Shown here piece after piece: positions 29,272 to 41,589 of a DNA stretch of 64,000 nt; positions within the stretch are counted from its first letter, which is position 1; the number at the start of each line of letters is the position of its first letter. Source of the DNA: Deinococcus aestuarii (lineage in GTDB: Bacteria; Deinococcota; Deinococci; Deinococcales; Deinococcaceae); contig NZ_JAHKSN010000026.1 of NCBI RefSeq assembly GCF_018863415.1, forward strand, positions 1-64,000, read 5' to 3'. A program made the position numbers and the translations under genes. The notes below the pieces were generated by a model. The model did no database searches, had not been told where the DNA came from, and saw only the letters and a list, made by a program, of their open reading frames with translations.

Positions 29272-29366
29272 TGGGGCGCCTGGCGATGGGCGGGCAGCAT
29301 GACAACGCGGGGAACGCTGGGGCGTCACGTCAGCCCACGACCAAACCTCTCACCAGGAAAGGAAGT

Positions 29367-29400
29367 GGCCGGACGCCCTGGGAAGAGGGTGTGTCCGGCC
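29367..29400 (+). other. Hairpin just upstream of the small ORF
   Basis: GGCCGGAC pairs perfectly with GTCCGGCC around a 18-nt loop that itself contains CCCT/AGGG. It ends 5 nt before the first ATG of the small ORF, so it could mask or expose its start. Confidence 0.55.
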
Positions 29401-29405
29401 CGGTC

Positions 29406-29573
29406 ATGCTTATGTCCCAAACAAAGTATACCAGAAAGCGCACCAAGCCACGCAGGAAAGCCAGGAAGCAACGAAAGCGGGTCACCCCGTGGAAGGAGTT
29501 GATCGGCCTCTCCTCGCTGGGCTGGAGCGTCTTCCGGTTCTTTTGGGAGCATGGTCATCGGGGCAGCCCCTAG
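29406..29573 (+). CDS. Small, very basic putative protein
   Basis: A 55-residue frame (or 53 residues from the second ATG at 29412) starts with about ten Lys and Arg in KYTRKRTKPRRKARKQRKR and ends with an amphipathic WKELIGLSSLGWSVFRFFW segment. It resembles a nucleic-acid-binding tail joined to a membrane-active helix. I do not recognise it. It lies between a candidate promoter and a strong terminator. The frame could also be fortuitous within a non-coding RNA. Confidence 0.4.
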   Translation: MLMSQTKYTRKRTKPRRKARKQRKRVTPWKELIGLSSLGWSVFRFFWEHGHRGSP

Positions 29574-29620
29574 CTGCTCTGAACTGGGTTTGAGCCTCTC
29601 GCGCCCCGCCTGACTTGCCT

Positions 29621-29646
29621 GCCGCCCTCGCTGGGCGGTTTTTTCT
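29621..29646 (+). terminator. Terminator of the small-ORF unit
   Basis: CCGCCC and GGGCGG form a stem around TCGCT, directly followed by TTTTTT. Confidence 0.85.
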
Positions 29647-29673
29647 TTGGTGGCGGCACTAGACTGGCCCGGC

Positions 29674-30369
29674 ATGGCCGACCTCCTGACCGGCTTCCGC
29701 ACCGTCATCTCGGGGGATTACCCGGCGCTCCTGCTCTCCGGCCTGGGTCTCACGCTCGCGGTGAGCCTGTGCGCGCTCGGTGTGTCGGTGGTGCTGGGGA
29801 CGGCGCTGGGGGTGGCGCGGGTGTTCCGGGTGCCCGTCCTCGGCGGGTTCGGCAACGCCTATGTGGAGGTCGTGCGCGGGATTCCCCTGATCGTGCTCCT
29901 GAGCGTCGTGTACTACGGGTTGCCCGCGCTGGGGGTCACGCTGGAGGGCTTCCCGGCGGCGGTGATCGCGCTCGGGCTGTACTCGGCGGCATACACGAGC
30001 GAGATCGTGCGCGGGGGGCTCACGGGCGTGCCGCACGGTCAGGTGGAGGCCGCCCGCAGCCTGGGGCTGAGCCGGGCGCAGGCGCTGAGGTTCGTGATTC
30101 TCCCGCAGGCTTGGCGGGTGGCGCTGCCCGCGCTCGGGAACGAGTTCGTCAGCCTGATCCTGGGGAGCAGCCTCGCCAGCGCCGTCACCTTGCAAGAACT
30201 CTTCGCGCAGGGCAAGTACATCACGGGGGTGACCTACCGCCAGTTCGAGGTCTATGCCGTCCTCGCCGCCGTGTACTTCGTCCTCACCTTCACCCTGACC
30301 CGGCTCGTGCGCGCGCTGGAGCGGCGCCTGAGCCGCGGGCAGACGTTGCCTGCGCGGCGGGTGATCTGA
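29674..30369 (+). CDS. Amino-acid ABC transporter permease
   Basis: A 231-residue inner-membrane protein of the HisMQ family with about five helices and the EAA loop EAARSLGLSRAQALRFVILPQ (about residues 126-145), where the ATPase docks. It likely pairs with the binding protein at 28475. An ATPase must be supplied from elsewhere. TAGACT lies 8 nt before the ATG. The stop overlaps the next start (TGATG). Confidence 0.92.
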   Translation: MADLLTGFRTVISGDYPALLLSGLGLTLAVSLCALGVSVVLGTALGVARVFRVPVLGGFGNAYVEVVRGIPLIVLLSVVYYGLPALGVTLEGFPAAVIALGLYSAAYTSEIVRGGLTGVPHGQVEAARSLGLSRAQALRFVILPQAWRVALPALGNEFVSLILGSSLASAVTLQELFAQGKYITGVTYRQFEVYAVLAAVYFVLTFTLTRLVRALERRLSRGQTLPARRVI

Positions 30370-31280
30370 TGCGGGTGCGCCGCCTCGTCCTGACGGCTCC
30401 GCGCGTTTTCCGGTGGGAGGAGGTGACCCTGCCCCCGCCCGGCCCCGGCGAGGTCCTCGTCCGCACGCACCTGAGTGCCGTGAGCGTGGGGTCAGAACTC
30501 GGCGTGGTGGAGGGCCGCCTTCCCGGCTGGCCGTACCCGTGCCCGCTCGGCTACCAGACGCTTGGGGTGGTCGAGTCGGTGGGGGAGGGCGTTGATCTGG
30601 CGCTCGGCACGCGGGTGGTCACGACGCTGGGCCACGCGAGCGGCGGAGTTCACCGGGAAGAGAACGTCCTGCCCATTCCCGGCGAGGTGCCCGACCGGGT
30701 GGCCCTCGCCGCGATCCTGGGGGAGGAGACGCACAAGGGCGTCCGCAAGGTTTTTCCTGGCCCCGGCGAGCGTGTCCTGGTGACCGGAGCGGGCCTGCTG
30801 GGACTGCTGACCGTCTTCAATCTGACGCGGCGGGGCATCACCGGGGTCACCGTGACCGAGCCGGACCCAGCGCGGCGTAAGCTGGCCCTGGCCTTCGGGG
30901 CGCGGGAAGTCCTGCCGCCCGCTACAGTGGGCCGCGATGACTTCGATGTGGGCTTCGAGTGCAGCGCCTCCCCGGAGGCTTTCGTGGACCTGCTCTCCCA
31001 CCTGCGCCCCGGCGGGCGGGCCTGCGTCCTCTCGGACGGGAACTGGGGGGCACTGACCCTGCCTCCGGCTTTCCACACCCGGGAACTGACGGTCACGGCG
31101 TCGAGTGACGGCGAGGATCACGTCGCCTATGCCCGTTGGCTGTGGACACATGCCGACCCCGTGCTGGAGAGGTTGTTCGAGGTCACCGTGACGCCGGATG
31201 ATCTCCCCACCGCGTTCGCGGGGCTGGGCATCTCGCCGCGCCCCGTCTCGCTCGTCGCCGATTGGAGGGGGGAGGCTTGA
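30369..31280 (+). CDS. Medium-chain dehydrogenase/reductase-like protein
   Basis: A 303-residue protein with the GroES-like N-terminal domain (PPPGPGEVLVRTHLSAVSVG) and a Rossmann domain (VLVTGAGLLGLLTVFNL, then VTEPDPARRKLALAFGA). The four structural-zinc cysteines are absent, and the catalytic zinc ligands of classical alcohol dehydrogenases are not evident. It is overlapped by the permease stop and overlaps the azlC start region. Confidence 0.8.
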   Translation: MRVRRLVLTAPRVFRWEEVTLPPPGPGEVLVRTHLSAVSVGSELGVVEGRLPGWPYPCPLGYQTLGVVESVGEGVDLALGTRVVTTLGHASGGVHREENVLPIPGEVPDRVALAAILGEETHKGVRKVFPGPGERVLVTGAGLLGLLTVFNLTRRGITGVTVTEPDPARRKLALAFGAREVLPPATVGRDDFDVGFECSASPEAFVDLLSHLRPGGRACVLSDGNWGALTLPPAFHTRELTVTASSDGEDHVAYARWLWTHADPVLERLFEVTVTPDDLPTAFAGLGISPRPVSLVADWRGEA

Positions 31281-32005
31281 GCCCGGCCCCCTTCAGACCC
31301 GCCTTCTGGCGCGGCTTCCGGGCCCTGACGCCGCTGTGGCTGGGCCTGATCCCCTTCGCGGTCGCGTACGCCGTCACGGCGCGGGCGGCAGGGCTGAGTG
31401 TCTGGGAGACGCAACTGCTCAGCCTGACCGTCTTCGCGGGGGCGTCGCAGTTCGCGGCGGCGGGGCTCTTCGGGGCCGGGGCCTCCGGGTGGGGCATCGT
31501 GGCGACCACCTTCTTGCTCAACGCCCGGCACGTCCTGTACGGCCTGAGCCTCGCGCGGCAGCTTCCCCTGCGGCGGGGAGAGCGGCTGGTCGCCGCCCAG
31601 TTCCTCACCGACGAGGCGTACGGGGTGGCGGTCGTGCGCGGGCCGGGGGAGCCGGGTGGGCTGAGCTTCGGGTTCCTGCTGGGTGCCGAACTCAGCCTGT
31701 ACGTCGTGTGGAACGCCGCGACATTTGCCGGAGCCCTCGCGGATGCGGTGCTGCCCGACCCCGGGGCGCTGGGGGTGGGGGTGGTCTTCCCGCTCGCCTT
31801 CCTCGGCCTGCTCGTGCCGATGTTGCGTGACCGGGTGACCGTCCTCGTGGCGCTGCTCTCCGGTCTGGGCGCCTGGGGCTTGTCCCGCGTCTTGCCGGGC
31901 GGGCTCGTCGTGCTCCTCGCCGGGGTGGGCGGGGCCCTGCTCGGCGCCTTCCTGGTCACCGGGAGAGGGCAGGCGGAGGCCGGCGGGGCAGGGGAGGGCG
32001 CGTGA
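31277..32005 (+). CDS. azlC: AzlC family branched-chain amino acid exporter, large subunit
   Basis: A 242-residue membrane protein: RGFRALTPLWLGLIPFAVAY, FAGASQFAAAGLFGAG, TTFLLNARHVLYGLSLA and LTDEAYGVAVV are the AzlC landmarks. With AzlD it exports branched-chain amino acids. The start is uncertain: a TTG at 31277 overlaps the previous stop (TTGA) and has a G-rich stretch upstream; another TTG lies at 31262. azlD follows with a GTGA overlap. Confidence 0.9.
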   Translation: MSPAPFRPAFWRGFRALTPLWLGLIPFAVAYAVTARAAGLSVWETQLLSLTVFAGASQFAAAGLFGAGASGWGIVATTFLLNARHVLYGLSLARQLPLRRGERLVAAQFLTDEAYGVAVVRGPGEPGGLSFGFLLGAELSLYVVWNAATFAGALADAVLPDPGALGVGVVFPLAFLGLLVPMLRDRVTVLVALLSGLGAWGLSRVLPGGLVVLLAGVGGALLGAFLVTGRGQAEAGGAGEGA

Positions 32006-32298
32006 GCATCCCGGTCGTCATCCTGCTGATGTGGGCGGTCACCTACCCGGTGCGGCTGCTCGGGCTCAGCCTGGGTCGCCTGCGCCTGCCGCCCTTCTGG
32101 CTCGCCTTCCTGCGCTTCGTGCCCGTGAGTGTCTTCGCGGCCCTGATCGTCCCCGACGTGCTCGGCAGTCCCGAGTGGCCCCGCCGTCTGGTGGGCTGCG
32201 CGGTCGGCGGCCTGCTGATCTGGCGCACCCTCAACCTCGCGCTGGGCATCCTGGGCGGCTTCGCGGCGTACTGGGCGGCAAGGCTGCTGGGGCTGTGA
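32002..32298 (+). CDS. azlD: AzlD family branched-chain amino acid exporter, small subunit
   Basis: A 98-residue hydrophobic protein with four predicted helices and the AzlD segments AVTYPVRLLGLSLG and LPPFWLAFLRFVPVSVFAALIVP. It starts at GTG within a 4-nt overlap with azlC, as expected for an obligate pair. Confidence 0.9.
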   Translation: MSIPVVILLMWAVTYPVRLLGLSLGRLRLPPFWLAFLRFVPVSVFAALIVPDVLGSPEWPRRLVGCAVGGLLIWRTLNLALGILGGFAAYWAARLLGL

Positions 32299-32308
32299 GG
32301 GGAAGGGA

Positions 32309-32530
32309 CTACACCCGGCCCTGTTCAAATACCCGGGAAACGATGTCCTCCAACGCCTCGAAATATTCGCGGCACTCGCCGGACAGCCGCCCGACCACCC
32401 CGGCGAGCCTTCCCTGGCTTTCTCGCAGCAGGTGGAGGGTCGGCGCGTCCGCGACCCCCTCCCTCCGGGTCAGGCGCAGGAGCAGCCCCGCCGTCTCCGC
32501 GTCCAGCCCCACGAGGTCCACGTCCCCCAT
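32309..32530 (-). CDS. Small hypothetical protein
   Basis: A frame of 73 residues from ATG 32530 is mostly helical: DAETAGLLLRLTRREG, LHLLRESQGRLAGVVGRLSG and ECREYFEALEDIVSRVFEQ. Family not recognised. A GTG at 32521 with GGGGGA ahead is an alternative start; the open frame continues upstream. It converges with azlD. Confidence 0.5.
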   Translation of the reverse strand: MGDVDLVGLDAETAGLLLRLTRREGVADAPTLHLLRESQGRLAGVVGRLSGECREYFEALEDIVSRVFEQGRV

Positions 32531-32681
32531 TTCGGGAGGACAGGGTGGGTACCGCCGTTCGCGCCAGACGGCGAACGATTCCTGCCAGGAAGGACGGTGA
32601 TCTGCCTCGCGTGGCACAGGGTGGAGAGAAGGCTGGGGACGATCTGACCCGGCACCGGCCGCGTCCCTCCCATTCTGACCG

Positions 32682-32708
32682 GGAGCTGACGGCAGACCGC
32701 TGAAAGCT
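32682..32708. repeat. GCTGACGGCTGAAAGCT hairpin element, partial copy 3
   Basis: GAGCTGACGG and AGACCGCTGAAAGCT are the same words as in the copies at 11685 and 21283. Only one arm is present. It lies about 50 bp upstream of the PASTA gene. Confidence 0.75.
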
Positions 32709-32755
32709 GCACCCCGACACCTCCCCCTCACCCGGCCGCGCTATCCTGAGGGTGA

Positions 32756-34414
32756 ATGACGGCACAGGCAGGGGTCATCGACGGAAAGTACGAGGTCGTC
32801 CGCGAACTCGGGCGGGAGGGCAACGTGACCCTCAGCGAGGTGCGCTCGGGAGCGGGCGTGACCCGCCGCCTCGCGTGGTTCGAGGTGTCCACCCCCGAGG
32901 GGCGGCAGGGCTTTCACGCCTACCGCTCGGCCCTGCGCGCCATCGAGCCCGCCGGGCTCACCGACGTGGTGGCCCGGCCCGGCGCCTACTACGCGGTGTG
33001 GCAGCCGGTGGCGGGAACGCCGCTTGCCGACTTCGCCACCCAGCCCGTCAAGCAGGAGGAGACGGTCGATGCCGTGCGCTCGCTCGCCGCCCGGCTCGCC
33101 GAGCACGGGTACGCCCTGCCCGACGCGGACGTGGTGATCGAGGGCCGCGAGCCCCGCGTCGCGTACCTGCGGCCCGCCCCCGAGGGGCGCTCCCCCGAGG
33201 AGGTCGTCCGGTTGAGCGAGGTGGCCCTCTCCGCCCTGGCCGGGGGGCGGATGCGCCGCAAACGCCAGCGGCAGCCCGACGCCTGGCTCTCCTTTGTGCC
33301 CGGGCTGCTGCTGCTGGGCGGGGCCGCGTACCTGGGGGCCCAGGCCGCGCAGATCTACCTCAATCCCCCCGTGCGCGAGGTCGCGGCGGTGGCGGGTCAG
33401 CCCGCCCAGGCCGCCGCCGAGAGCCTCACGGGCTCGGGCTTCCGGGTGGAGTACACGCTGGGGGACGCGAACAACGTGCCCATCGGCGCCGTGATCCGGC
33501 AGGACCCGGCGGCGGGCACCCAGCTTCCGGTGGGCCGATTGGTGACCCTGACCGTGAACAACCCGCCCAGCCTCAGCGTGCCGCGCCTGGAGGAACTCAC
33601 GGTGGCCCAGGCCCGCGCGGCGCTGCGCGACTCGTCCCTGAGCCTGGGGCAGGTGGACCGGGTGGACGGCACGCTCACGAACACGCCGGAGGGCCGGATC
33701 GTCGCCCAGGTGCCCGAGGCGGGCGCGAACCTGCAACGCGGCCAGCCCGTGCAGCTTCTCGTCTCGACGGGCGTGCGCGGCGAGGACACCTGGATCGCCG
33801 ACCTGACGGGGATGCCCTTCGACGCCGCCCGCGAACACGCCCGCACCGCCGGGCTGGTCGTCAACCGGGTGGTGGAGCGCACGAGCGACGCCCCCGAGAA
33901 CACCGTGCTGGAGCAGACGCCCGCCCCCTACGTGCGCGTTCCGGTGGGCAGCCCGGTCACCCTGACGGTCGCCGTGGCCCGCTACAGCGCTCCCAGCCGC
34001 CCGGCGGAGGGCCTGCCGCTGCCCCCGCCGCCGCCCACCCCCCAGCGGCCCGAGACCCCCGAGGCCGTGCCGGGTGAACCCACCGCACCTTCGACCGGCA
34101 CGGACGCCGGGCGGATCGACGCCGAGCCCCTCGCGCCCGAGAACATCCCCGCCACACCGCTCCCCGCCCCCGGGGAAGGCACCACCGGGGAGGGGCGCGC
34201 CGTGAACTTCCGTTACGTCTTCCCCAGTGACCTTCCCGCCGGGACTTACACCATCGCCGTGCGCGACGCGAACGGGGAACGCGAGATTCTGGGCGCCACC
34301 GACAGCGCCCAGCTCGCGGGCGCCACCGCCGAGCAGCGCGACATTCAGGTCACGGGCGACGCCGTGTTCGTGATCCGGCAAAACGGGGCGGAGTACACGA
34401 CGGTCACGCCGTAG
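32756..34414 (+). CDS. PASTA-domain membrane protein with degenerate N-terminal kinase-like domain
   Basis: A 552-residue protein. Residues 1-165 resemble a Ser/Thr kinase: IDGKYEVVRELGREGNVTLS is like the glycine loop and YYAVWQPVAGTPLADF like the hinge. The HRD-type loop is HGYALPDADVVIEG and no DFG is seen, so it should be inactive. A membrane helix (SFVPGLLLLGGAAYLGA) follows a basic stretch. Three PASTA repeats follow (VREVAAVAGQPAQAA, VPRLEELTVAQARAAL, IADLTGMPFDAAREHA), then a Pro-rich linker and a beta-rich C-terminus. PASTA domains bind peptidoglycan. TATCCT lies 8 nt before the ATG. Confidence 0.85.
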   Translation: MTAQAGVIDGKYEVVRELGREGNVTLSEVRSGAGVTRRLAWFEVSTPEGRQGFHAYRSALRAIEPAGLTDVVARPGAYYAVWQPVAGTPLADFATQPVKQEETVDAVRSLAARLAEHGYALPDADVVIEGREPRVAYLRPAPEGRSPEEVVRLSEVALSALAGGRMRRKRQRQPDAWLSFVPGLLLLGGAAYLGAQAAQIYLNPPVREVAAVAGQPAQAAAESLTGSGFRVEYTLGDANNVPIGAVIRQDPAAGTQLPVGRLVTLTVNNPPSLSVPRLEELTVAQARAALRDSSLSLGQVDRVDGTLTNTPEGRIVAQVPEAGANLQRGQPVQLLVSTGVRGEDTWIADLTGMPFDAAREHARTAGLVVNRVVERTSDAPENTVLEQTPAPYVRVPVGSPVTLTVAVARYSAPSRPAEGLPLPPPPPTPQRPETPEAVPGEPTAPSTGTDAGRIDAEPLAPENIPATPLPAPGEGTTGEGRAVNFRYVFPSDLPAGTYTIAVRDANGEREILGATDSAQLAGATAEQRDIQVTGDAVFVIRQNGAEYTTVTP

Positions 34415-34573
34415 GGGCCGTGGGGAGGGTGGTGCCGCCTCCCCTCCCGCCGGAAGTCAGAGGGGTGGCGGGTCTCGACAGGGCCACCCGCACGCCTCCT
34501 TCCGTCCGTCCCAGTTCCCTTGACGGGCCGCCGCCCAGGCCGGGTGGTGTGCTCCACCCCCCACCCCCACCCC

Positions 34574-35707
<1,134 letters not shown>

Positions 35708-35735
35708 CGCGTCGGCGGGCGCCTCCCCGCCGGCC

Positions 35736-37136
35736 TCAGGGCTTGCCGGGCTCGGCCAGGGTCAGGGTCTGCTGGCGGGTCTGGCCGCCGCGCCGCACGG
35801 CGAGCGTCACCTTGTCGCCGGGCTGGCGGACGATCAGGGCACTTTGCAGGTCCTGCACGGTGGAGACCTCCTGGTCCCCGATCCGGGTGATGATGTCCCC
35901 GCCCACCCGCAGGCTGCCGCCCGGCACCGCCACCTCGCGGCTGCCGCCCCGCAGCCCCGCCTGGGCCGCCGGGCTGCCCGGGGTCACCTCCTGCACGAGC
36001 ACGCCGTTGTCGGGAAGGTCGAGTCCCTGCCGCGCCTGCGGGCTGAGCGCCTGGAGCGGGAAGCCCACGATCCCGATGCGCGGCGCCCCCACCTCGCGCC
36101 CGGCGCGCAGCCGGGGCAAGATCGCCTTGGCGACGTTGATGGGCACCGCGAAGCCCACCCCCGCGCTCTGCCCCACCCCGGTCGCCGCCCCGGCGGGCGA
36201 GAGAATCTGGGTGTTCACCCCGATCACCTCGCCCCGGCTGCTCACCAGCGGCCCGCCCGAGTTGCCGGGGTTGATCGCCGCGTCGGTCTGGATGGTGTTT
36301 TGCGGGATGTCGTTCACGCCGATGGGCACCACCCGGTTCTTCGCCGAGACGATGCCCTGGGTGACGGTGAACTCCAGCCCGAAGGGAGCGCCCATCGCGA
36401 TGGCCTTCTGGCCGACCCGTACCTGGTCGCTGTTGCCCAGGACCATCGGGTCGTAGGCGTTTTGGGGGACGTTCTGGGCCTGAAGCAGGGCGAGGTCGTA
36501 GTCGGGGGCGGTGGCGATCACGCGGGCGGGGTACTCGCGCTGGCTCTCGTGCAGGCGCACGGTGACCCGGCTCGCCCCGCTGACGACATGGTTGTTGGTG
36601 ATGATGTAGCCCTGCTCGTCGATAAAAAAGCCCGAGCCCGAGCCCGTCGGCTCGATGCCCCCGCCCGCGCTCGGGCCCGGGGTGGGCGCCTGGCCGCCGA
36701 AGGGGTTGGAGAGCAGGTCCGTCTGCGGCGCGTCGAAGCGGGTGACGAACACCACCCCGTCCTGGCGCTGCTCGACCACCTCGATGGTGTTCTCCTCGTA
36801 GTTCAGCCGGTCGATCCGCTCCGTGGAGGCGGTGGGGGTGGCCGCTCCCGACGCGGCCGGGGCCTGCGCCGCCTGGGCCGGAGCTGTCTGCGCCGGAGCC
36901 GTGGCCCGGGGCTCGCTCGGGGCCGTGACCGCTGGGGCGGTGCTCTGGCTCTGCGGCGTGCCCTGGGCCGGGGCGCTCGCGCCCTCCTGGGCGGAACTGG
37001 AGGTGTCGGCGTTGCCGGTCTTGTTGTCGCAACTGCCCAGCATCAGGCCGAGCAGCACGAGCAGCGGCGCCGTGGACAACGCCCGTCGCGGTGGGCGCAG
37101 GGCAGGGGGTTCCCGGTGGCCTTCGGATGCGGTCAT
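35736..37136 (-). CDS. HtrA/DegP-like trypsin protease with PDZ domain, putative lipoprotein
   Basis: The 466-residue protein has an N-terminal hydrophobic segment ending LLGLMLGSC, a plausible lipobox. An Ala/Pro/Gln-rich linker follows, then a trypsin domain with the triad in ITNNHVVS (His), APDYDLALLQ (Asp) and NPGNSGGPLV (Ser, about residue 286). One PDZ domain (GIVGFPLQALSPQARQGL to the end) closes it. HtrA proteases handle misfolded envelope proteins. ATG 37136 is preferred over an upstream TTG. Confidence 0.93.
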   Translation of the reverse strand: MTASEGHREPPALRPPRRALSTAPLLVLLGLMLGSCDNKTGNADTSSSAQEGASAPAQGTPQSQSTAPAVTAPSEPRATAPAQTAPAQAAQAPAASGAATPTASTERIDRLNYEENTIEVVEQRQDGVVFVTRFDAPQTDLLSNPFGGQAPTPGPSAGGGIEPTGSGSGFFIDEQGYIITNNHVVSGASRVTVRLHESQREYPARVIATAPDYDLALLQAQNVPQNAYDPMVLGNSDQVRVGQKAIAMGAPFGLEFTVTQGIVSAKNRVVPIGVNDIPQNTIQTDAAINPGNSGGPLVSSRGEVIGVNTQILSPAGAATGVGQSAGVGFAVPINVAKAILPRLRAGREVGAPRIGIVGFPLQALSPQARQGLDLPDNGVLVQEVTPGSPAAQAGLRGGSREVAVPGGSLRVGGDIITRIGDQEVSTVQDLQSALIVRQPGDKVTLAVRRGGQTRQQTLTLAEPGKP

Positions 37137-37261
37137 GACCAATTATTCCCCCTGCCGGATGTGGCACGTGACAGGGCACCTTGAGCAAGGGCTCGGAAAG
37201 GGAGATGGGTCTATCCCTGCGGTTCGGCGCCCACCCGCTCCTCCTTGCTCGGCAGCTCAGA

Positions 37262-37449
37262 CTAGCGGGTCCACTCGTCCGGCTCAGCCCGCTTGCCGTC
37301 CACATCGACCACGCCGAAGAGGGGCCTCTCCACTCGTCGAGGCTGAGGCACAAGGCGGCGTGTTCCGCCTCCAGCCGCCGCATCAGCGTGGTCTTGCCGG
37401 AGCCGGGCAGACCGACGAGGAGGTGGAAGGTGGGAGGCACGGTTTCCAA
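37262..37449 (-). pseudogene. Truncated, frameshifted P-loop kinase remnant
   Basis: The frame starts METVPPTFHLLVGLPGSGKT (intact Walker A) and runs to LCLSLDEWRGP. A +1 shift then recovers LFGVVDVDGKRAEPDEWTR before a TAG stop at 37262-37264. The intact family (AAA-type kinases with ...DEWM.PLFG...) is about 150-170 residues. The rest of the gene is missing, so this is a decayed copy. Confidence 0.7.
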
Positions 37450-37476
37450 GTAGAGGAGTGCGATTGCTCCCGCGAG

Positions 37477-37869
37477 GTGAAGAGGGTGGAGAGGTGGTAC
37501 GTTACTTTAGACTTGCAATACGACCCAAAGAGCAAACCCAATCCGAATATCTGCCCACGTGAGTTTTGCTTCAACTGGGAAGAAAGGGGCTGGCTGACGA
37601 CGAGAGGAATTCACGGCAGCCGCGAGGAGGCTTTGGGTGCCTCGCAATCCGTTGAAGAGAGCGGCTGTGGTTGGGAACTGGGCCGTTGTCATCGCTGGTT
37701 TTCGGACAGCACAGTGGACTTTTATGAGCCTTATGAGCCAGTTTTGGATGTCGCTGGATTGCCCTGGTTCTACTTCATCCTCACACCGTCAAAGCTGGTC
37801 ACAGAACTGCGTCCTCTGTACGTCCAGGAGTCTGAAGCCCTGTGGGGCGAAAGGCACTGGGAGAACTAA
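37477..37869 (+). CDS. Lower-GC hypothetical protein, possibly acquired
   Basis: About 130 residues from GTG 37477 (or 127 from GTG 37486; neither has a good Shine-Dalgarno). It is rich in Trp, Phe, Tyr and Cys: YVTLDLQYDPKSKPNPNICP, FCFNWEERGWLTTRGIHGS, DFYEPYEPVLDVAGLPWFYF. The compact size, beta-rich look and lower GC than neighbours recall immunity-type proteins of toxin systems, but no family is recognised. It sits next to a decayed kinase. Confidence 0.5.
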   Translation: MKRVERWYVTLDLQYDPKSKPNPNICPREFCFNWEERGWLTTRGIHGSREEALGASQSVEESGCGWELGRCHRWFSDSTVDFYEPYEPVLDVAGLPWFYFILTPSKLVTELRPLYVQESEALWGERHWEN

Positions 37870-37871
37870 GC

Positions 37872-37904
37872 GGGCCCCATATTCCTGCTTGGGAAGAGGG
37901 GCCC
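37872..37904. terminator. GC hairpin between convergent genes
   Basis: GGGCCCC and GGGGCCC form a perfect 7-bp stem around a 19-nt loop, between the hypothetical gene and valS. There is no T-run, so termination is only suggested. Confidence 0.45.
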
Positions 37905-37922
37905 ACGCACACGAAGGATGGC

Positions 37923-40689
<2,767 letters not shown>

Positions 40690-40697
<8 letters not shown>

Positions 40698-41214
40698 GGG
40701 AAAGCTCCATCGGGAAGAGGTGAGGGTGCCGGGTCAGATTGGGAAGGGCGGCATCATAGCCGTCGCCGGGAGTCAGGCCGCAGGCGTGGAAAGGGGCGAA
40801 GCGGCAGAGGAAGGTGAGCCCGGCGTCGTCCTCGCCGTGTGTGACCCTGTGCGCCCAGGCGTCCGGGGTGGTGGTCGGGACCGACAGGTGGAAAAAGTGC
40901 CAGACCTCCGCAAGCTTCCCCTTCGACCACGGAAAGGAGCCCAGGTGAACCGGGCCGCTCAGGCTCAAGCCCGTCTCCTCCCACGTCTCGCGCAGGGCGG
41001 CCTGTTCGGGAGTCTCGCCCGGCTCCAGCCCGCCCGCCGGAACCTGGACACCCGCATCCGGGTCTTCGGGGGTGTGTTCGAAGACCAGCAGTGCACCTGT
41101 CCCGCGCGTGACGTAGGCGAGGACGCGCTCACGCAGTCCGTCATGCCGGGCCAGGGCACGGGCCTCCTCGGCGGGAAGCGGGGAGCCGATCAGGGGGGGC
41201 AGGGGCTGGGTCAC
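40690..41214 (-). CDS. Nudix hydrolase co-transcribed with valS
   Basis: The 174-residue protein has a Nudix box GGLEPGETPEQAALRETWEE followed by TGLSL, fitting GX5EX7REUXEEXGU. The substrate is unknown. It starts at GTG 41214 with GGAGGA about 7 nt upstream, directly after the T-box terminator, and its stop overlaps the valS start. Its place between a tRNA-sensing leader and valS is unusual. Confidence 0.9.
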
Positions 41215-41516
41215 CGGTTGTCCTCCTGGGAAAACGAAAACGCCTCGTCCGCCGGAACTTTCGCTCCGAATGCGGACGAGACGAGGCTGCTGCTCTGATC
41301 CCGCGGTACCACCGCCGTTCCGGCCCGTTTGCGGGCGCGGCACTCCTGACGCGCGTTGACGGGCGCTCCCGGAGGGGTCTACACACCACCCGAACGGGCG
41401 GCTTCTTCCCCCTAGCTCGCGGGCGACTTTCCCCGGCGGCCCTCCCGGCCCCGCTCTCAGTCGCGGCGGAACCTCCCTGTGGGCGCACCCTCCGGGTACT
41501 CCTCCCGGTCACTGCT
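41215..41516 (-). ncRNA. T-box leader RNA sensing tRNA-Val
   Basis: On the minus strand the leader has the antiterminator T-box GGTGGTACCGCGGGAT (41298-41313), a stem I region with AGTA (S-turn, near 41497-41500), and GAAAGTCGCC containing the valine codon GUC (41425-41427) as likely specifier. A strong terminator follows (41231-41288: GCGGACGAG/CTCGTCCGC with a T-rich tail). Uncharged tRNA-Val(GAC) would stabilise the antiterminator and turn on the Nudix-valS operon. Stem boundaries were not modelled. Confidence 0.88.
41231..41288 (-). terminator. Conditional terminator of the T-box leader
   Basis: CCTCGTCTCGTCCGC pairs with GCGGACGAGGC in the RNA, followed by GTTTTCGTTTT. It lies between the T-box sequence and the Nudix start. 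Confidence 0.8.
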
Positions 41517-41522
41517 GCGCAC

Positions 41523-41528
41523 AGTATA
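41523..41528 (-). promoter_or_regulatory. -10 box of the T-box/Nudix/valS promoter
   Basis: TATACT on the minus strand lies about 7 nt before the first plausible leader nucleotides. No convincing -35 box was found at 16-19 nt spacing. Confidence 0.6.
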
Positions 41529-41589
41529 CGGACGACGAACGGGGAAGGGATGCGTCACATGGCGCATCGTCCGGGGAGGCGGGCCGTCC

